64,000 bases of DNA from Shimia sagamensis (GCF_900182745.1 NZ_FXTY01000001.1:682001-746000); one strand, 5' to 3'; counted from the stretch's first letter, positions 9,174-18,348 are shown. The notes: a model not told the origin generated them from the letters alone. Numbers and translations: made by a program.

Positions 9174-10676
9174 TCAATGGCTCGCGGACAGCGGCAAAAA
9201 CACAGGATTGATTTCCTTGAACGTCAGCAGCGTGACCCCACCGACCACAGGCGCCACTTCGATACTCAACACTTCACCGGTAACTTTGGTTACCGGGGCA
9301 GACCATGCGCTGCGATCAGATGTGGAAAGAATGCGATTTTTAAGATCTGACCAGGTTGGAGATGGTAAGCAGTCCGTTTTCCAATGTTGGAGCGCGTCAC
9401 GGAACGTGTATTCGGCAAAAGAGCTGTCCGGGTCACTTTTCCACAAGTCGCGGTAACGTTGATTGCACAGCCGGAGCTGCCCTGTGGGGGAGAACAACAC
9501 CAGGGCGTCGTCTACCGTGTCCAGAACGCTATGTACCTGTTCCAGCTCGCTTCTGAACCTTCGGGTCACAGTGATTTCGGCTGTAATGTCTTCAAAAAGG
9601 AACACAAGAGCGCCATCGGGATGGGGGCGGCCGGAGACCTTGTAGGTCACGCCCGACGGTAGGGTCCATGTTTCGCAAAACGCGCCGCTTTGGGCCTGTT
9701 GCAAAATCTGTGCCACTTGTGTGTGCCATTCTACACGGCCGTTTTGTGCAGGGACCACGTGGCGTTCGCGCAGTTGGTCAAAGAAGGCAAACAGATCACA
9801 TCTGTTGGATAAAAAATCCGCAGACACGCCTGTAAGTTCTGTCAAAGCGGGGTTGAACAACACCAATTTTTGGTTGTGGTCAAAAATTACAAGACCTGCA
9901 GACAGCTCTGCAAAAGTTTTTGAGAAAGTTTGTACAAAGTTGCGCCGGGCGTCTTGGGCTGAAACTTCGGCATCCGCCTCGGTGGCATAATACATGACGT
10001 CTGGACCCGCATGCACAGCGGTAACGTTAAACCAGTGCGTGCGAGTACCTTCTGAATTGGATAACTGAAATCGTTGGGCAGGTTCTCCTGGTTCAACGGA
10101 TCTGATGTCAAAAAGATTTTGCGCATCTGCTGCATATCCCAACGACGCACCAAGCGCTTTGAACGCGGAATTGCGCCACACAACAACCCCCTTAGCATTG
10201 GCTTTCCAAATTGGATTGGGGGCCTGAAACATGGCCTGCAAAATGGCAGTTCTGCGGGCCAAATCGGGCGCATCGTCTTGCTCCAAAGTAACGCGTGCCA
10301 CATCGTTCCATTGATCCAGCGTGACAATTGACGCGTCGGTGGGATCCTTCGACTTCAAAACAGTGATGTCTCTGTCGTGTGACGCGCCTTGGGCATATGG
10401 GAAATCGGGAAAGCTCGCGGACAGCTTTTTACGAAGGGCTTCCCAGTCAAACCGGTCGGTTGGTGTTTCCGAGCAAAGTTGGAGTGCAGCTGGGTTTGCA
10501 TCCACCAAGCTGCCTGCACGAAATAAAAACCGCGCAACTTGAGGCGAAGATTCGGGAGGCTCCATGGGAGAACCTGAGCCCTGTGCCTCAAATTTCTGAG
10601 AGTCTCGGGTTGCGGCCACCGTTGCGAGGCTCGCAAGTACAAGAAGTGCAAAAAACAAAACGCTAAACACAAACAT
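9174..10676 (-). CDS. Membrane-anchored triple-PAS protein without a kinase domain
   Basis: A 500-residue protein with one N-terminal membrane anchor (about residues 1-22, FSVLFFALLVLASLATVAA) and three PAS-like modules: around FQAPNPIWKANAKG, LSAGLVIFDHNQKLVLFN and VDDALVLFSPTGQLRLCN. No histidine kinase, GGDEF or other output domain follows, and the protein ends soon after the third PAS. A role in signal sensing is inferred from the domains and from regB immediately upstream. I chose the ATG at 10676 because GAGG lies 6 nt before it. A GTG at 10727 has no ribosome-binding site. Its partner is unknown. Confidence 0.8.
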   Translation of the reverse strand: MFVFSVLFFALLVLASLATVAATRDSQKFEAQGSGSPMEPPESSPQVARFLFRAGSLVDANPAALQLCSETPTDRFDWEALRKKLSASFPDFPYAQGASHDRDITVLKSKDPTDASIVTLDQWNDVARVTLEQDDAPDLARRTAILQAMFQAPNPIWKANAKGVVVWRNSAFKALGASLGYAADAQNLFDIRSVEPGEPAQRFQLSNSEGTRTHWFNVTAVHAGPDVMYYATEADAEVSAQDARRNFVQTFSKTFAELSAGLVIFDHNQKLVLFNPALTELTGVSADFLSNRCDLFAFFDQLRERHVVPAQNGRVEWHTQVAQILQQAQSGAFCETWTLPSGVTYKVSGRPHPDGALVFLFEDITAEITVTRRFRSELEQVHSVLDTVDDALVLFSPTGQLRLCNQRYRDLWKSDPDSSFAEYTFRDALQHWKTDCLPSPTWSDLKNRILSTSDRSAWSAPVTKVTGEVLSIEVAPVVGGVTLLTFKEINPVFLPLSASH

Positions 10677-10779
10677 AACAAACCTCAAAGTTATTTGGAA
10701 ACAACGAGGAGTACGTAATAAACTCACGTGAATAGATTACTGAAAATTGTAACTTTTACAAGTTTGCACGTGCTCTGGC

Positions 10780-12165
10780 TTAAGATTGATGTAAGGGATT
10801 GTCGCCTTTTCCTACGGCCGAGAGGTTCATTGCGGCATCAACTTTTGCTCTCGGCCAAATAACTTCTACAACCGCTCCTCGGCGCTCTGAGCTTTCGCCA
10901 TCTTCATGCAACTTCCTTGATCCATTGGCAAAACTGATTTCAGCACCAGATCTTTCAAGAAGCGTTTTGGCGATAAAGAGACCGAGTCCCATACCTTCAT
11001 ATCCGGGGCGCCTTTTGACTTCTTTTTCTGATTTGCGATAGCGCACAAAAGGGTCACCAATACGTCCAATAAGGTGGGATGGATACCCTGGTCCGTCGTC
11101 CATGATGCGTACAGAAACCGACTCACCTGTGCATTCAGTTTCAACCCAAACGGATGTTTCAGAAAAATCGACTGCGTTTTGAATCAAATTGCGCAAGCCG
11201 TGAATAATCTCTGGGCGACGCAGGATTTCCGGGCCGTCTAAAAGATCAAAGTGATCAAAAATAATTTCTTTGCCACGGGTCATGTGCGGTTCAGCGGCTT
11301 CTTCGATCACGGTGGAAAGCGGGGCTTTGCGCAGGTGCAAGTCATCTTTCCCTGCCCGTCCCATGGAGCGCAGAATATCGCGACATCGGTCTGCTTGTTG
11401 GCGGATGAGGGCGGCGTCTTCATATAAATCGTCTTGTCCTTCGAGCTCTTCCATCAATTCCGCGCTGGTGAGCTTAATGGTGGCCAGGGGGGTGCCCAGT
11501 TCATGAGCCGCAGCGGCAACAACACCTCCAAGATCAGTGAGCTTTTGTTCCCGTGACAGGGCCATTTGGGTGGCGGCTAGCGCTTCGCCCATGGAGGACA
11601 TTTCTGACACGACACGACGGGAGTAGAGGGAGGAAAAGAACAGCGCTATGACGATGGCGGCCCAGTTTCCAAACAGGAAAACATCTGGCACCCGCAGAAT
11701 AAAAAAGTTGTCTGTGCGAAGTGGCATGTGAAATTCAAGTAAGATCGATACCAAAGCGACGGTCAGGCACGCCAAAAACACAGCTGATCGTACAGACAGA
11801 ACGGAGGCCGCGATGGAGACCGGGGCGACAACCAAGAAGGAAAACGGGTTGTGTAATCCGCCGGTTAGGAACAGCAGGAAGCAGAGTTGCAATACGTCAA
11901 AGAGCAACATGGCCATATTTTCTTTTTCAGTGAGCAGCTTGTTCTCAGGAAAGACTAAGGTGGCAACCAAATTGCCAATGATTGCAACGCCAACGGCCAT
12001 GTAACAAAGGCCATAATAGAGCTCCAAGTGAAAGCCGAACTGGGCCACCAAAAGGGCTATAATCTGTCCAAAAATCGCGATCCAGCGCAGCAGGATGAAT
12101 GTGCGCAAGCGAATCCAGTTGCTGCGACGATTTGCATTGAGCAGCTCCCCTGACAAATCCGTCAT
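10780..12165 (-). CDS. regB: Global redox sensor histidine kinase RegB (PrrB)
   Basis: A 461-residue membrane kinase with about six N-terminal transmembrane segments. The ubiquinone-binding signature GGLHNPF is at residues 102-108, the H-box AAAAHELGTPLATI has the phosphorylated His at 221, and the redox-box cysteine is at 261 in QQADRCRDIL. The C-terminal ATPase has NLIQNAVDFS and GMGLGLFIAKTLLE. RegB phosphorylates RegA when the respiratory chain is reduced or oxygen falls. The start is the ATG at 12165 (MTDLSGELL) with AAAGG 7 nt upstream. It diverges from senC and regA, the standard arrangement in the family. Confidence 0.96.
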   Translation of the reverse strand: MTDLSGELLNANRRSNWIRLRTFILLRWIAIFGQIIALLVAQFGFHLELYYGLCYMAVGVAIIGNLVATLVFPENKLLTEKENMAMLLFDVLQLCFLLFLTGGLHNPFSFLVVAPVSIAASVLSVRSAVFLACLTVALVSILLEFHMPLRTDNFFILRVPDVFLFGNWAAIVIALFFSSLYSRRVVSEMSSMGEALAATQMALSREQKLTDLGGVVAAAAHELGTPLATIKLTSAELMEELEGQDDLYEDAALIRQQADRCRDILRSMGRAGKDDLHLRKAPLSTVIEEAAEPHMTRGKEIIFDHFDLLDGPEILRRPEIIHGLRNLIQNAVDFSETSVWVETECTGESVSVRIMDDGPGYPSHLIGRIGDPFVRYRKSEKEVKRRPGYEGMGLGLFIAKTLLERSGAEISFANGSRKLHEDGESSERRGAVVEVIWPRAKVDAAMNLSAVGKGDNPLHQS

Positions 12166-12249
12166 TACTGGGCCTTTCCGCTTGTGTCTTTGTCCAACCT
12201 TGATAGGTCTCAACGCCATATCCCGCAACTAGACTTGATGAGGTTTGAC

Positions 12250-12879
12250 ATGGTTCGGATTGTGGCGGCAATTGCCGCGTTTGTGGCGATCTTTGCACTG
12301 GCCGGAATGTGGTACGTAAGCCGCGGCAATGGCGATGGCGATCAGTTTGCACAATGTCGCCAGGGTCAGGTTGCTGGCGGAACTAGCGCCATTGGTGGGC
12401 CGTTTGAACTTGTGAATGGCGCCGGTGAAACCGTGACGGACAAAGATGTTTTGACCAAGCCGTCGCTGGTGTACTTTGGCTATACATTCTGCCCGGACGT
12501 TTGCCCGTTGGACAACACTCGCAACGCGGAAGCTGTTGATATCCTTGAAACAGATGGCAAGATCGTGACACCGGTGTTTATCACAATTGATCCGGAACGT
12601 GACACGCCAGAAGTGATGGGCGACTACGCAGGGTATCTGCATGAGCGCATGATTGGTCTAAGCGGCTCTCCTGAGCAGGTCAAAGCAGCCAGCCAAGCCT
12701 ACCGAACCTACTACAAGAAGCAGCCGGCGGAAGATGGGGATGAGGAATTTTACCTCGTGGATCACTCCACTTTCACCTACCTGACTCTGCCGGAGCATGG
12801 GTTTGTCGAGTATTTCCGCCGGGACGTGACGCCAGAGAAGATGGCAGAAACCGTGGCCTGCTTTGTCGACAACATGTAG
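12250..12879 (+). CDS. senC: SCO1/SenC (PrrC) copper chaperone
   Basis: A 209-residue membrane-anchored thioredoxin-fold protein of the SCO1/SenC family. One N-terminal transmembrane anchor (residues about 3-23), then the copper-binding FCPDVCP with Cys81 and Cys85, and the copper-ligand histidine His172 in DHSTF. It delivers copper to the CuA or CuB site of cytochrome oxidase and in Rhodobacter affects RegB signalling. The ATG at 12250 has GAGG 6 nt upstream. Earlier in-frame starts (12184, 12238) would extend into the regB promoter. It lies between divergent regB and the downstream regA. Confidence 0.93.
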   Translation: MVRIVAAIAAFVAIFALAGMWYVSRGNGDGDQFAQCRQGQVAGGTSAIGGPFELVNGAGETVTDKDVLTKPSLVYFGYTFCPDVCPLDNTRNAEAVDILETDGKIVTPVFITIDPERDTPEVMGDYAGYLHERMIGLSGSPEQVKAASQAYRTYYKKQPAEDGDEEFYLVDHSTFTYLTLPEHGFVEYFRRDVTPEKMAETVACFVDNM

Positions 12880-12953
12880 TGGCAGCTCGTCTGTTTGACC
12901 CACTCGGCAAGGGGCGCTAATACTTGTCCAAACACGCAGTGGGGAACAGGCAC

Positions 12954-13508
12954 ATGACGGAAAACGCGCTGTCGGAGATCGGGCCGGACAAATCACTATT
13001 GTTGGTAGATGACGACGAACCGTTTCTGCGGCGTCTCGCTAAGGCCATGGAAAAACGCGGTTTTGAGGTGGAGACGGCTGGGTCCGTTGCGGCCGGGCAA
13101 GCAATTGCCACGGCCCGTCCGCCAGCCTATGCCGTGGTGGATTTGCGCCTTGGAGATGGCAATGGCTTAGATGTTGTTGAGGTCATTCGGGAGAAACGGG
13201 CGGACAGCCGGGTTGTTGTCCTGACCGGCTACGGCGCCATTGCCACTGCGGTGGCAGCGGTGAAGATTGGGGCGACGGATTATCTTAGCAAGCCAGCGGA
13301 TGCGACAGATGTGATGAACGCGCTTTTGAGTGGTCCGGACGAGCTGCCGCCACCACCAGAAAACCCGATGAGTGCGGACCGCGTTCGGTGGGAACATATT
13401 CAGCGGGTGTATGAACTTTGTGATCGGAATGTGAGTGAAACCGCACGCCGGTTGAACATGCACCGCCGGACGTTGCAGCGGATTTTGGCGAAGCGTTCGC
13501 CGCGTTAA
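12954..13508 (+). CDS. regA: Global redox response regulator RegA (PrrA)
   Basis: A 184-residue response regulator, the same length as PrrA. The receiver has the acidic cluster LLVDDDEP and phospho-acceptor Asp63 in VVDLRLGDG. A proline-rich linker (DELPPPPENP) leads to a Fis-type helix-turn-helix, NVSETARRLNMHRRTLQRI. Phosphorylated by RegB, it controls respiration, carbon and nitrogen fixation genes and, in phototrophs, photosynthesis genes. The ATG at 12954 follows GGGGA. A TTG further upstream at 12924 is less likely. A strong terminator follows at about 13650. Confidence 0.96.
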   Translation: MTENALSEIGPDKSLLLVDDDEPFLRRLAKAMEKRGFEVETAGSVAAGQAIATARPPAYAVVDLRLGDGNGLDVVEVIREKRADSRVVVLTGYGAIATAVAAVKIGATDYLSKPADATDVMNALLSGPDELPPPPENPMSADRVRWEHIQRVYELCDRNVSETARRLNMHRRTLQRILAKRSPR

Positions 13509-13634
13509 GATCTGGCCAAAACGGCTCCAAAACAACGTCGGTATAGTGTCGGTTTTACGACTGTTTTGCAGCAGTGGGCCAAGAGTTAACGAATTTTTGC
13601 CGCAGTACCTGGGCGCAACGGAAAATGAAATATC

Positions 13635-13669
13635 AAAGGCGCGGTTTCCATAAGGAGGCCGCGCCTTTT
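13635..13669 (+). terminator. Intrinsic terminator of regA
   Basis: A 10-bp stem AAAGGCGCGG (13635-13644) / CCGCGCCTTT (13659-13668), loop 14 nt, followed by TTTTCTCTTTTATT on the plus strand. It sits between convergent regA and the chemoreceptor gene and could work weakly in the other direction. Confidence 0.8.
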
Positions 13670-13688
13670 CTCTTTTATTGTCTGCCGA

Positions 13689-15767
13689 TCAGGATGCCTG
13701 ACGAAATTCTTCTGCGTTGGCATCGGAGGTCGTGGCGTCAACCCGGAATTGGCTCATCAGTTCAGCCAATTTGTTGGCGTCTGCATGCAGAAGGTGACCA
13801 GCTGCCGTGGATTCTTCGACCATGGCGGCGTTCTTTTGGGTCACCTCGTCCAGCTGATGCACATTGCCATTGATTTCGTGCAGGCCGGTGGCCTGTTCAA
13901 CAGTGCCGCTGGCGATGCCGCTGATCAGCTTGGAGATGTCATTAACACGGTCCACAATGTTGGTAATTGACGTGCCTGTGTCTCCCACAAGGGCCACGCC
14001 GTCTTGAACCTGACGGGTGCTTTCACTGATGAGAGATTTGATTTCTGTGGCGGCATCTGCGGATTTCTGAGCCAAGGCGCGGACCTCAGATGCGACAACC
14101 GCAAATCCACGTCCATGGTCCCCGGCACGGGCGGCTTCCACACCTGCGTTCAGGGCAAGAAGGTTGGTTTGAAAGGCGATGTCATCAATCACCCCAATGA
14201 TCTGCGCAATCTGGGTTGAGGACTCCTCAATTGTGGTCATCGCAGTGACTGCCTTTTGGACAACTTCGCCGCTTGACTGCGCCTGTTCTCGGGCCTCTGA
14301 CATGGCGTTTTCGACACTGCGGGCACTGTTGGCTGATGCTTGAACCGAGGTGGTGAGTTCCTCAAGGGCGGCGGCTGTTTCTTCCAGAGTGGCGGCCTGG
14401 CTTTCGGTGCGGCGGGACAGATGATCCGCGGATTGGCTTATCTCGGCGGCGCCAACATTGATGCTATCAGCGGTGGTTGTGACAAGTTGGATGGTGGTTT
14501 GGAGATGCTCCAGAGATTCATTGAAGCTGTTGCGCAGGCTTTCGTACTCTTCGGCAAAGAGCTGTTCGATTGTACAGTCGAGTTCTCCGCGTGCCAAATG
14601 AGCAAGGCCATCCTCGAGGCTGCTCACAAACGCGCCTCGATCAGCGATGCGGGTTTCTTCGATTTGCCGTAATTGATCCTCTGCCTGCGCCAAGGCAAGT
14701 CGCGTCTTTTCCATGCTGCGGCTGAGGCCACCCACTTCGGCGCGGCTTTCGAGGTTGGCAGGAACAAAGTCGAATTCCTTGTGTGCAAGCTTGTCTAGGT
14801 CTTCCTGAAGAGCCGAAAACTGAGAGGTGAAAGTTGCGATGAGGCGCCAACCAATGCCTGCACTGCACAACAGGCAAGCGGCAGAAACAGCCAAAGTCAG
14901 TATGAGGGAGTTACGCGCATTGCGGGCCTCAGCAATAGCAATGTCGATCATCTTGTCGGAGACGGTGTTTTCCACGCCACGCAAAGACGACACCCACCGG
15001 GTTGACCGATCAAACCAATCTTTGGACGTGTAGTTTGGCGCCAGATGGCCAGGGCCCGTGTTTAAGACCTCCTCCCGAATGCCCGGCAGACCTGTTGGCG
15101 CTAGACCAGCTCGAATATCCAGATTTGTGAAATGGCTTGCGAGCGACAGGTCGGCGATGTCCAGAAGTTGACGCTCGACGGCGCCGGTACGGGTGAACCA
15201 ACGGAAGGCGGCAAGGTTAAAAGTTTGCTGTCCAAAGGCGCCGGACCCAGCTGCGCGTTGTTGGCCAGCCGCTTCTTTGGCGTAAGACAGGTTCACCAAG
15301 CCGGAGCTGATTTGGCTGAGTTCCGCGTTGTTCTGATGCAGAAGCAAATCACTCACATCAGAAAGCACTTTGGCAATCATGCCGGAATAGCCCGCGCCCA
15401 TTTCTCCGGGTTGGATTTTGCGGTCTGTGACATCGGCGCGCAGCGTTTCAAGTGGGGTCAGATGTTTCAGAATATGAACAGCGCTTGGTGGTACCTTCTG
15501 AGCTGCTGTGTCAGCGAGGGCGCGGGTGGCCCTCAGATCAGACATTGTGCCTTGATCCGCTGCGGTGATGTGGACCGCAGACAGACCACGTTCGACCTGA
15601 AGATGGTGTACAACTTCGAGAAGCGCCACGGAGTCTTCCGTGATGACCTGTGTGGCCTCTGCGTTGGTCAAGCGGGTCCAGTCATTGCGTGCCTTGAGAC
15701 TGCCGATGGCAGCCAAAGCAACCAAAGGAATAATGATCAGTGCCAGAATTTGCGATTTGAGCGTCAT
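13689..15767 (-). CDS. Methyl-accepting chemotaxis protein with NIT sensor domain
   Basis: A 692-residue chemoreceptor. It has an N-terminal membrane segment (residues about 5-25) and a long periplasmic region with HHLQVERGLSAVHI, typical of the nitrate/nitrite-sensing (NIT) domain. A second membrane segment (SLILTLAVSAACLLCSAGIG) and HAMP region follow. The signalling domain contains the hairpin tip IGVIDDIAFQTNLLALNAGV and RGFAVVASEVRALA. It passes ligand state to CheA/CheW. The ligand is not proven. NIT domains are linked to nitrate or nitrite, which would fit the neighbouring RegBA redox system. No che genes are in the window. It ends convergent with regA. Confidence 0.92.
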   Translation of the reverse strand: MTLKSQILALIIIPLVALAAIGSLKARNDWTRLTNAEATQVITEDSVALLEVVHHLQVERGLSAVHITAADQGTMSDLRATRALADTAAQKVPPSAVHILKHLTPLETLRADVTDRKIQPGEMGAGYSGMIAKVLSDVSDLLLHQNNAELSQISSGLVNLSYAKEAAGQQRAAGSGAFGQQTFNLAAFRWFTRTGAVERQLLDIADLSLASHFTNLDIRAGLAPTGLPGIREEVLNTGPGHLAPNYTSKDWFDRSTRWVSSLRGVENTVSDKMIDIAIAEARNARNSLILTLAVSAACLLCSAGIGWRLIATFTSQFSALQEDLDKLAHKEFDFVPANLESRAEVGGLSRSMEKTRLALAQAEDQLRQIEETRIADRGAFVSSLEDGLAHLARGELDCTIEQLFAEEYESLRNSFNESLEHLQTTIQLVTTTADSINVGAAEISQSADHLSRRTESQAATLEETAAALEELTTSVQASANSARSVENAMSEAREQAQSSGEVVQKAVTAMTTIEESSTQIAQIIGVIDDIAFQTNLLALNAGVEAARAGDHGRGFAVVASEVRALAQKSADAATEIKSLISESTRQVQDGVALVGDTGTSITNIVDRVNDISKLISGIASGTVEQATGLHEINGNVHQLDEVTQKNAAMVEESTAAGHLLHADANKLAELMSQFRVDATTSDANAEEFRQAS

Positions 15768-16077
15768 AGCGATGCCTTTAGGGTTTTCTTGCTTTTGTGT
15801 TGTTGTTTTGCAGGTGGCATGGCCGGTCTGAATGGGCAGTTAACGCGAATTGGAAATACGCCTCAGAAATTGCGCTGCAGTCCACATGAGAATTGAACAC
15901 GTCTTATGGTTGCCGAAGTCATCACAAAAAAATTGTTCAAATATGGGAGTTTGCAGGTGATTTTTCTTGGGAGCGTGCAGCGCCTTCAAAAGGAGAGCAG
16001 CGGTTTGGTACAAAGTGTCGCAGAATACAAAAACACATAAATACGAGACGGTATTAAAGGTGTATATCAGATGCAAT
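15768..16077. other. Non-coding interval upstream of the chemoreceptor
   Basis: This stretch, A/T-richer than its surroundings, separates the leftward chemoreceptor gene from the leftward dehydrogenase gene. It must hold the chemoreceptor promoter, but I could not pick a convincing -35/-10 pair. Reading frames crossing it have no ribosome-binding site or recognisable protein. I see no clear RNA fold other than the terminator at its right end. Confidence 0.4.
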
Positions 16078-16104
16078 AAAAAAGCCCGGCGCAAATGGCC
16101 GGGC
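16078..16104 (-). terminator. Intrinsic terminator of the dehydrogenase gene
   Basis: A perfect 7-bp G+C stem GCCCGGC (16084-16090) / GCCGGGC (16098-16104) with a 7-nt loop. On the minus strand it is followed by six T (A16078-A16083 on the plus strand). It lies 60 bp after the dehydrogenase stop. Confidence 0.8.
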
Positions 16105-16164
16105 AAATTGGAGTATATGGGCGGATTTGCCGCTATGCGACGTTCCGCTTCTTGTTTTGGGGTG

Positions 16165-17211
16165 TCATGCTGCTTTGTCGGCCAGCATTTCGTCCACAAT
16201 CGCAACAGCGACGTCCGACGGGCTACAATCCATGGTTTTGGCGCGCGCGAAAATGCGGTCCAGCGTGCTCTCGACCGCGGACAGTTTCTCATCGACATAA
16301 GCGGCGCGGTTGCCGGTGGCGAGTACCTCGGTGGCGACGTTGATGATGCCACCGGCGTTGGCGACAAAATCAGGCGCGTAAAGGATGCCACGGGTGTGCA
16401 GGCGGGCACCGTCTTCAGCTGTGGCCAGTTGGTTGTTGGCGCCACCACAGACCGCCGCGACGTTTAGTTTTGCGATGCTGTCGACATTTAGGATCGCGCC
16501 AATGGCGCAGGGGGCAAGGATATCAGCGTTGACGGTCAGGATGTCGTCAGGACCGGCTGTCTGAGCGTCGTATTTGGCGGCCAGTGCCGCCACGCGCTTG
16601 GCATCGATGTCCGCGACGATCAGCTTGGCGCCGGCTGTGTGCAGGAACTCACAAAGATAGGTGCCGACATGACCGAGGCCTTGCACCGCGACTGTGCGGC
16701 CAGTGAGATCTTCGCTGCCAAAGCGGTGTTTGGCGGTGACCCTGATGGAATTGAAGATCCCTCGGGCGGTGATCGGGGAGGGGTCGCCGGAGGCATGTGG
16801 GCCGTCTGGCAGACCGGCGACATATTTGGTTTCGGTGGCCAGCAGCGCCATATCAGCCGGGCTCATGCCCATGTCTTCCGCAGTCCAGTAATCGCCTTCG
16901 AGCGTGTTGATGGCGCGCGCGAATGTCAGCAGGTGTGCGGAGGTCTTTTGCGCGGCGTCGCCCATGATCACCGCTTTGCCGCCGCCCAGAGGCAGGCCTG
17001 CGGCGGCGTTTTTGTAAGTCATGCCTTCGGCCAAGCGCAGCGCATCGGTCAGTGCGGCGTCTTCGCTGTTATAGGGACGCATGCGTAGGCCACCTGCAGC
17101 TGGACCCAATTTGGTTGAATGCACCGCAATAAAACCGGTGAGGCCAATACTGGCATCATGCACACGCAATACGGTTTCGTGGGTTGGGGTGGCCAAACGG
17201 GTGATCTGCAT
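16165..17211 (-). CDS. Glu/Leu/Phe/Val dehydrogenase (probable leucine dehydrogenase)
   Basis: A 348-residue NAD-dependent amino-acid dehydrogenase. LGPAAGGLRMRPY is the substrate-binding glycine-rich segment. MTYKNAAAGLPLGGGKA carries the two conserved lysines (Lys67 and Lys79, matching substrate-binding and catalytic lysines of leucine dehydrogenase), and GLGHVG is the dinucleotide site. It deaminates branched-chain or aromatic amino acids to 2-oxo acids. I chose the ATG at 17211 because AAAGGAA lies 7 nt upstream. A longer frame has a glutamine run (QQQQQ) that looks like leader translation. It diverges from an Lrp-type regulator with an inverted repeat between them, so amino-acid-responsive control is likely. 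Confidence 0.88.
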   Translation of the reverse strand: MQITRLATPTHETVLRVHDASIGLTGFIAVHSTKLGPAAGGLRMRPYNSEDAALTDALRLAEGMTYKNAAAGLPLGGGKAVIMGDAAQKTSAHLLTFARAINTLEGDYWTAEDMGMSPADMALLATETKYVAGLPDGPHASGDPSPITARGIFNSIRVTAKHRFGSEDLTGRTVAVQGLGHVGTYLCEFLHTAGAKLIVADIDAKRVAALAAKYDAQTAGPDDILTVNADILAPCAIGAILNVDSIAKLNVAAVCGGANNQLATAEDGARLHTRGILYAPDFVANAGGIINVATEVLATGNRAAYVDEKLSAVESTLDRIFARAKTMDCSPSDVAVAIVDEMLADKAA

Positions 17212-17288
17212 CGAGCGTTTCCTTTGTTGTTGCTGCTGTTTCCCAGGCGCGAAGTGGCGGCAAATTGACACAGGATCGACAGAGGTTT

Positions 17289-17327
17289 TCTCTAAATACA
17301 CCTATGCTCACGGGTAACATTTAGAGA
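17289..17327. promoter_or_regulatory. Inverted repeat between the dehydrogenase and Lrp genes, candidate operator
   Basis: A perfect 9-bp inverted repeat: TCTCTAAAT (17289-17297) and ATTTAGAGA (17319-17327), centres 30 bp apart (about three helical turns), in the 155-bp divergent intergenic region. Lrp/AsnC proteins bind as multimers to phased A/T-rich sites, so the adjacent Lrp-type regulator is the probable ligand. Confidence 0.55.
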
Positions 17328-17366
17328 TAGTACGCAAATTGTGGTCGATTATTGGAGATTTTCCCT

Positions 17367-17822
17367 ATGGATGCTATTGATCGTAGAATCGTGCGGGCCT
17401 TGCAGCTGGATGGGCGCATGAAGATTGGTGACTTGGCAGAACGTGTTGGGCTGTCCGCCACCCCCTGTGCGCGGCGGCTGGAGCGGCTGCAGACCGATGG
17501 CGTGATCACCGGCTATGGGGCGCGCGTTGACCCACGCAAGATCGGGCTTCCGGTGACAATTTTTGTCTCCGTGGAATTGGGCGCACAGGGCGCGGATGTG
17601 ATCAAGAATTTTGAGCGTGCCGTCAGCGCGTTTGAGGAGGTCATGGAATGCTATCTCATGACCGGGTCGCGGGATTTTCTGCTGCGGGTGGTGGCTGCGG
17701 ATCTAGACGCCTTTGACGCCTTTTTGGAGCACCGGTTGATGAAGGTAAAAGGTGTGCGCAATATGCGTAGCAACTTTGCGCTGCGCGCGTTGGTGCGGCG
17801 CGATGTGCTGCCGGCGATGTGA
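17367..17822 (+). CDS. Lrp/AsnC family transcriptional regulator
   Basis: A 151-residue Lrp-type regulator. The N-terminal winged helix-turn-helix (RRIVRALQLDGRMKIGDLA then RVGLSATPCARRL) is followed by a RAM ligand-binding domain with VMECYLMTGSRDFLLRV. Such proteins sense amino acids and often regulate the divergent gene, here an amino-acid dehydrogenase. The start is the ATG at 17367 with GGAG 8 nt upstream. A TTG at 17352 is in frame but lies within the ribosome-binding region. The stop is 4 bp from the stop of the convergent GNAT gene. Confidence 0.92.
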   Translation: MDAIDRRIVRALQLDGRMKIGDLAERVGLSATPCARRLERLQTDGVITGYGARVDPRKIGLPVTIFVSVELGAQGADVIKNFERAVSAFEEVMECYLMTGSRDFLLRVVAADLDAFDAFLEHRLMKVKGVRNMRSNFALRALVRRDVLPAM

Positions 17823-17826
17823 TGGC

Positions 17827-18318
17827 TTAGAGATCGTAACGCTTGCAAATCTTGTTTACCAAAGTGCCGTCATCCAGGGGCACGTCGGTACGGCGCTTGT
17901 AGTCCTCAAAGCCACGGCTCTGGTAATAGGCCAACCCACCCTGGTTGTCGGCGCGGATTTCAGCATCCATCCATGTATACCCTAATGTCTGCGCAGCCTG
18001 CACGGTGGCATCAAACAGTTTGGAGCCAATACCAAGGCCGGTGCGGCCAGCTTTGACAAACGTTCCAATTCCACAGGCCTCGGGAGGCAAATCTCCCCAA
18101 GGGCCGATCCATTGGAAACCCAAAATTATGCCATCCTCGGTCATTGCAACATGCCACGTGCTGCAGTCTTGATCGGCCATCAACCAGCCTTCCAACTCGT
18201 CGCGAGACATCGGCTTGGTCATTGCAGTGGAACCGCCAATGGCGATGATTTCGTTGAGTAGCTCTGCGGTCTGACGCAGGTCAGCAGCGCTGCCTTTATG
18301 GATAATTATTGTGGACAT
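17827..18318 (-). CDS. GNAT family N-acetyltransferase
   Basis: A 163-residue GNAT-fold protein. VKAGRTGLGIGSKLFDATV is the acetyl-CoA pyrophosphate loop, preceded by a strand with GFQWIG and followed by DAEIRADNQGGLAYYQSRGF near the C terminus, a typical GNAT motif B. The substrate cannot be told. AWIGPWGDLP-like text and the overall layout resemble acetyltransferases annotated as phosphinothricin- or amine-acting, but that is weak. It ends 4 bp from the Lrp-type gene in convergent orientation and lies 30 bp downstream of the HD hydrolase gene on the same strand. Confidence 0.85.
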   Translation of the reverse strand: MSTIIIHKGSAADLRQTAELLNEIIAIGGSTAMTKPMSRDELEGWLMADQDCSTWHVAMTEDGIILGFQWIGPWGDLPPEACGIGTFVKAGRTGLGIGSKLFDATVQAAQTLGYTWMDAEIRADNQGGLAYYQSRGFEDYKRRTDVPLDDGTLVNKICKRYDL

Positions 18319-18348
18319 AGAACACTCGATATCAGGGACTAAATAAGC

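Noticed and set aside
12205..12235. RegA-binding-like sequence in the regB-senC intergenic region
   Set aside because: On the minus strand GCGGGATATGGCG only partly fits the GCGGC-N5-GTCGC pattern, so the match is not better than chance.
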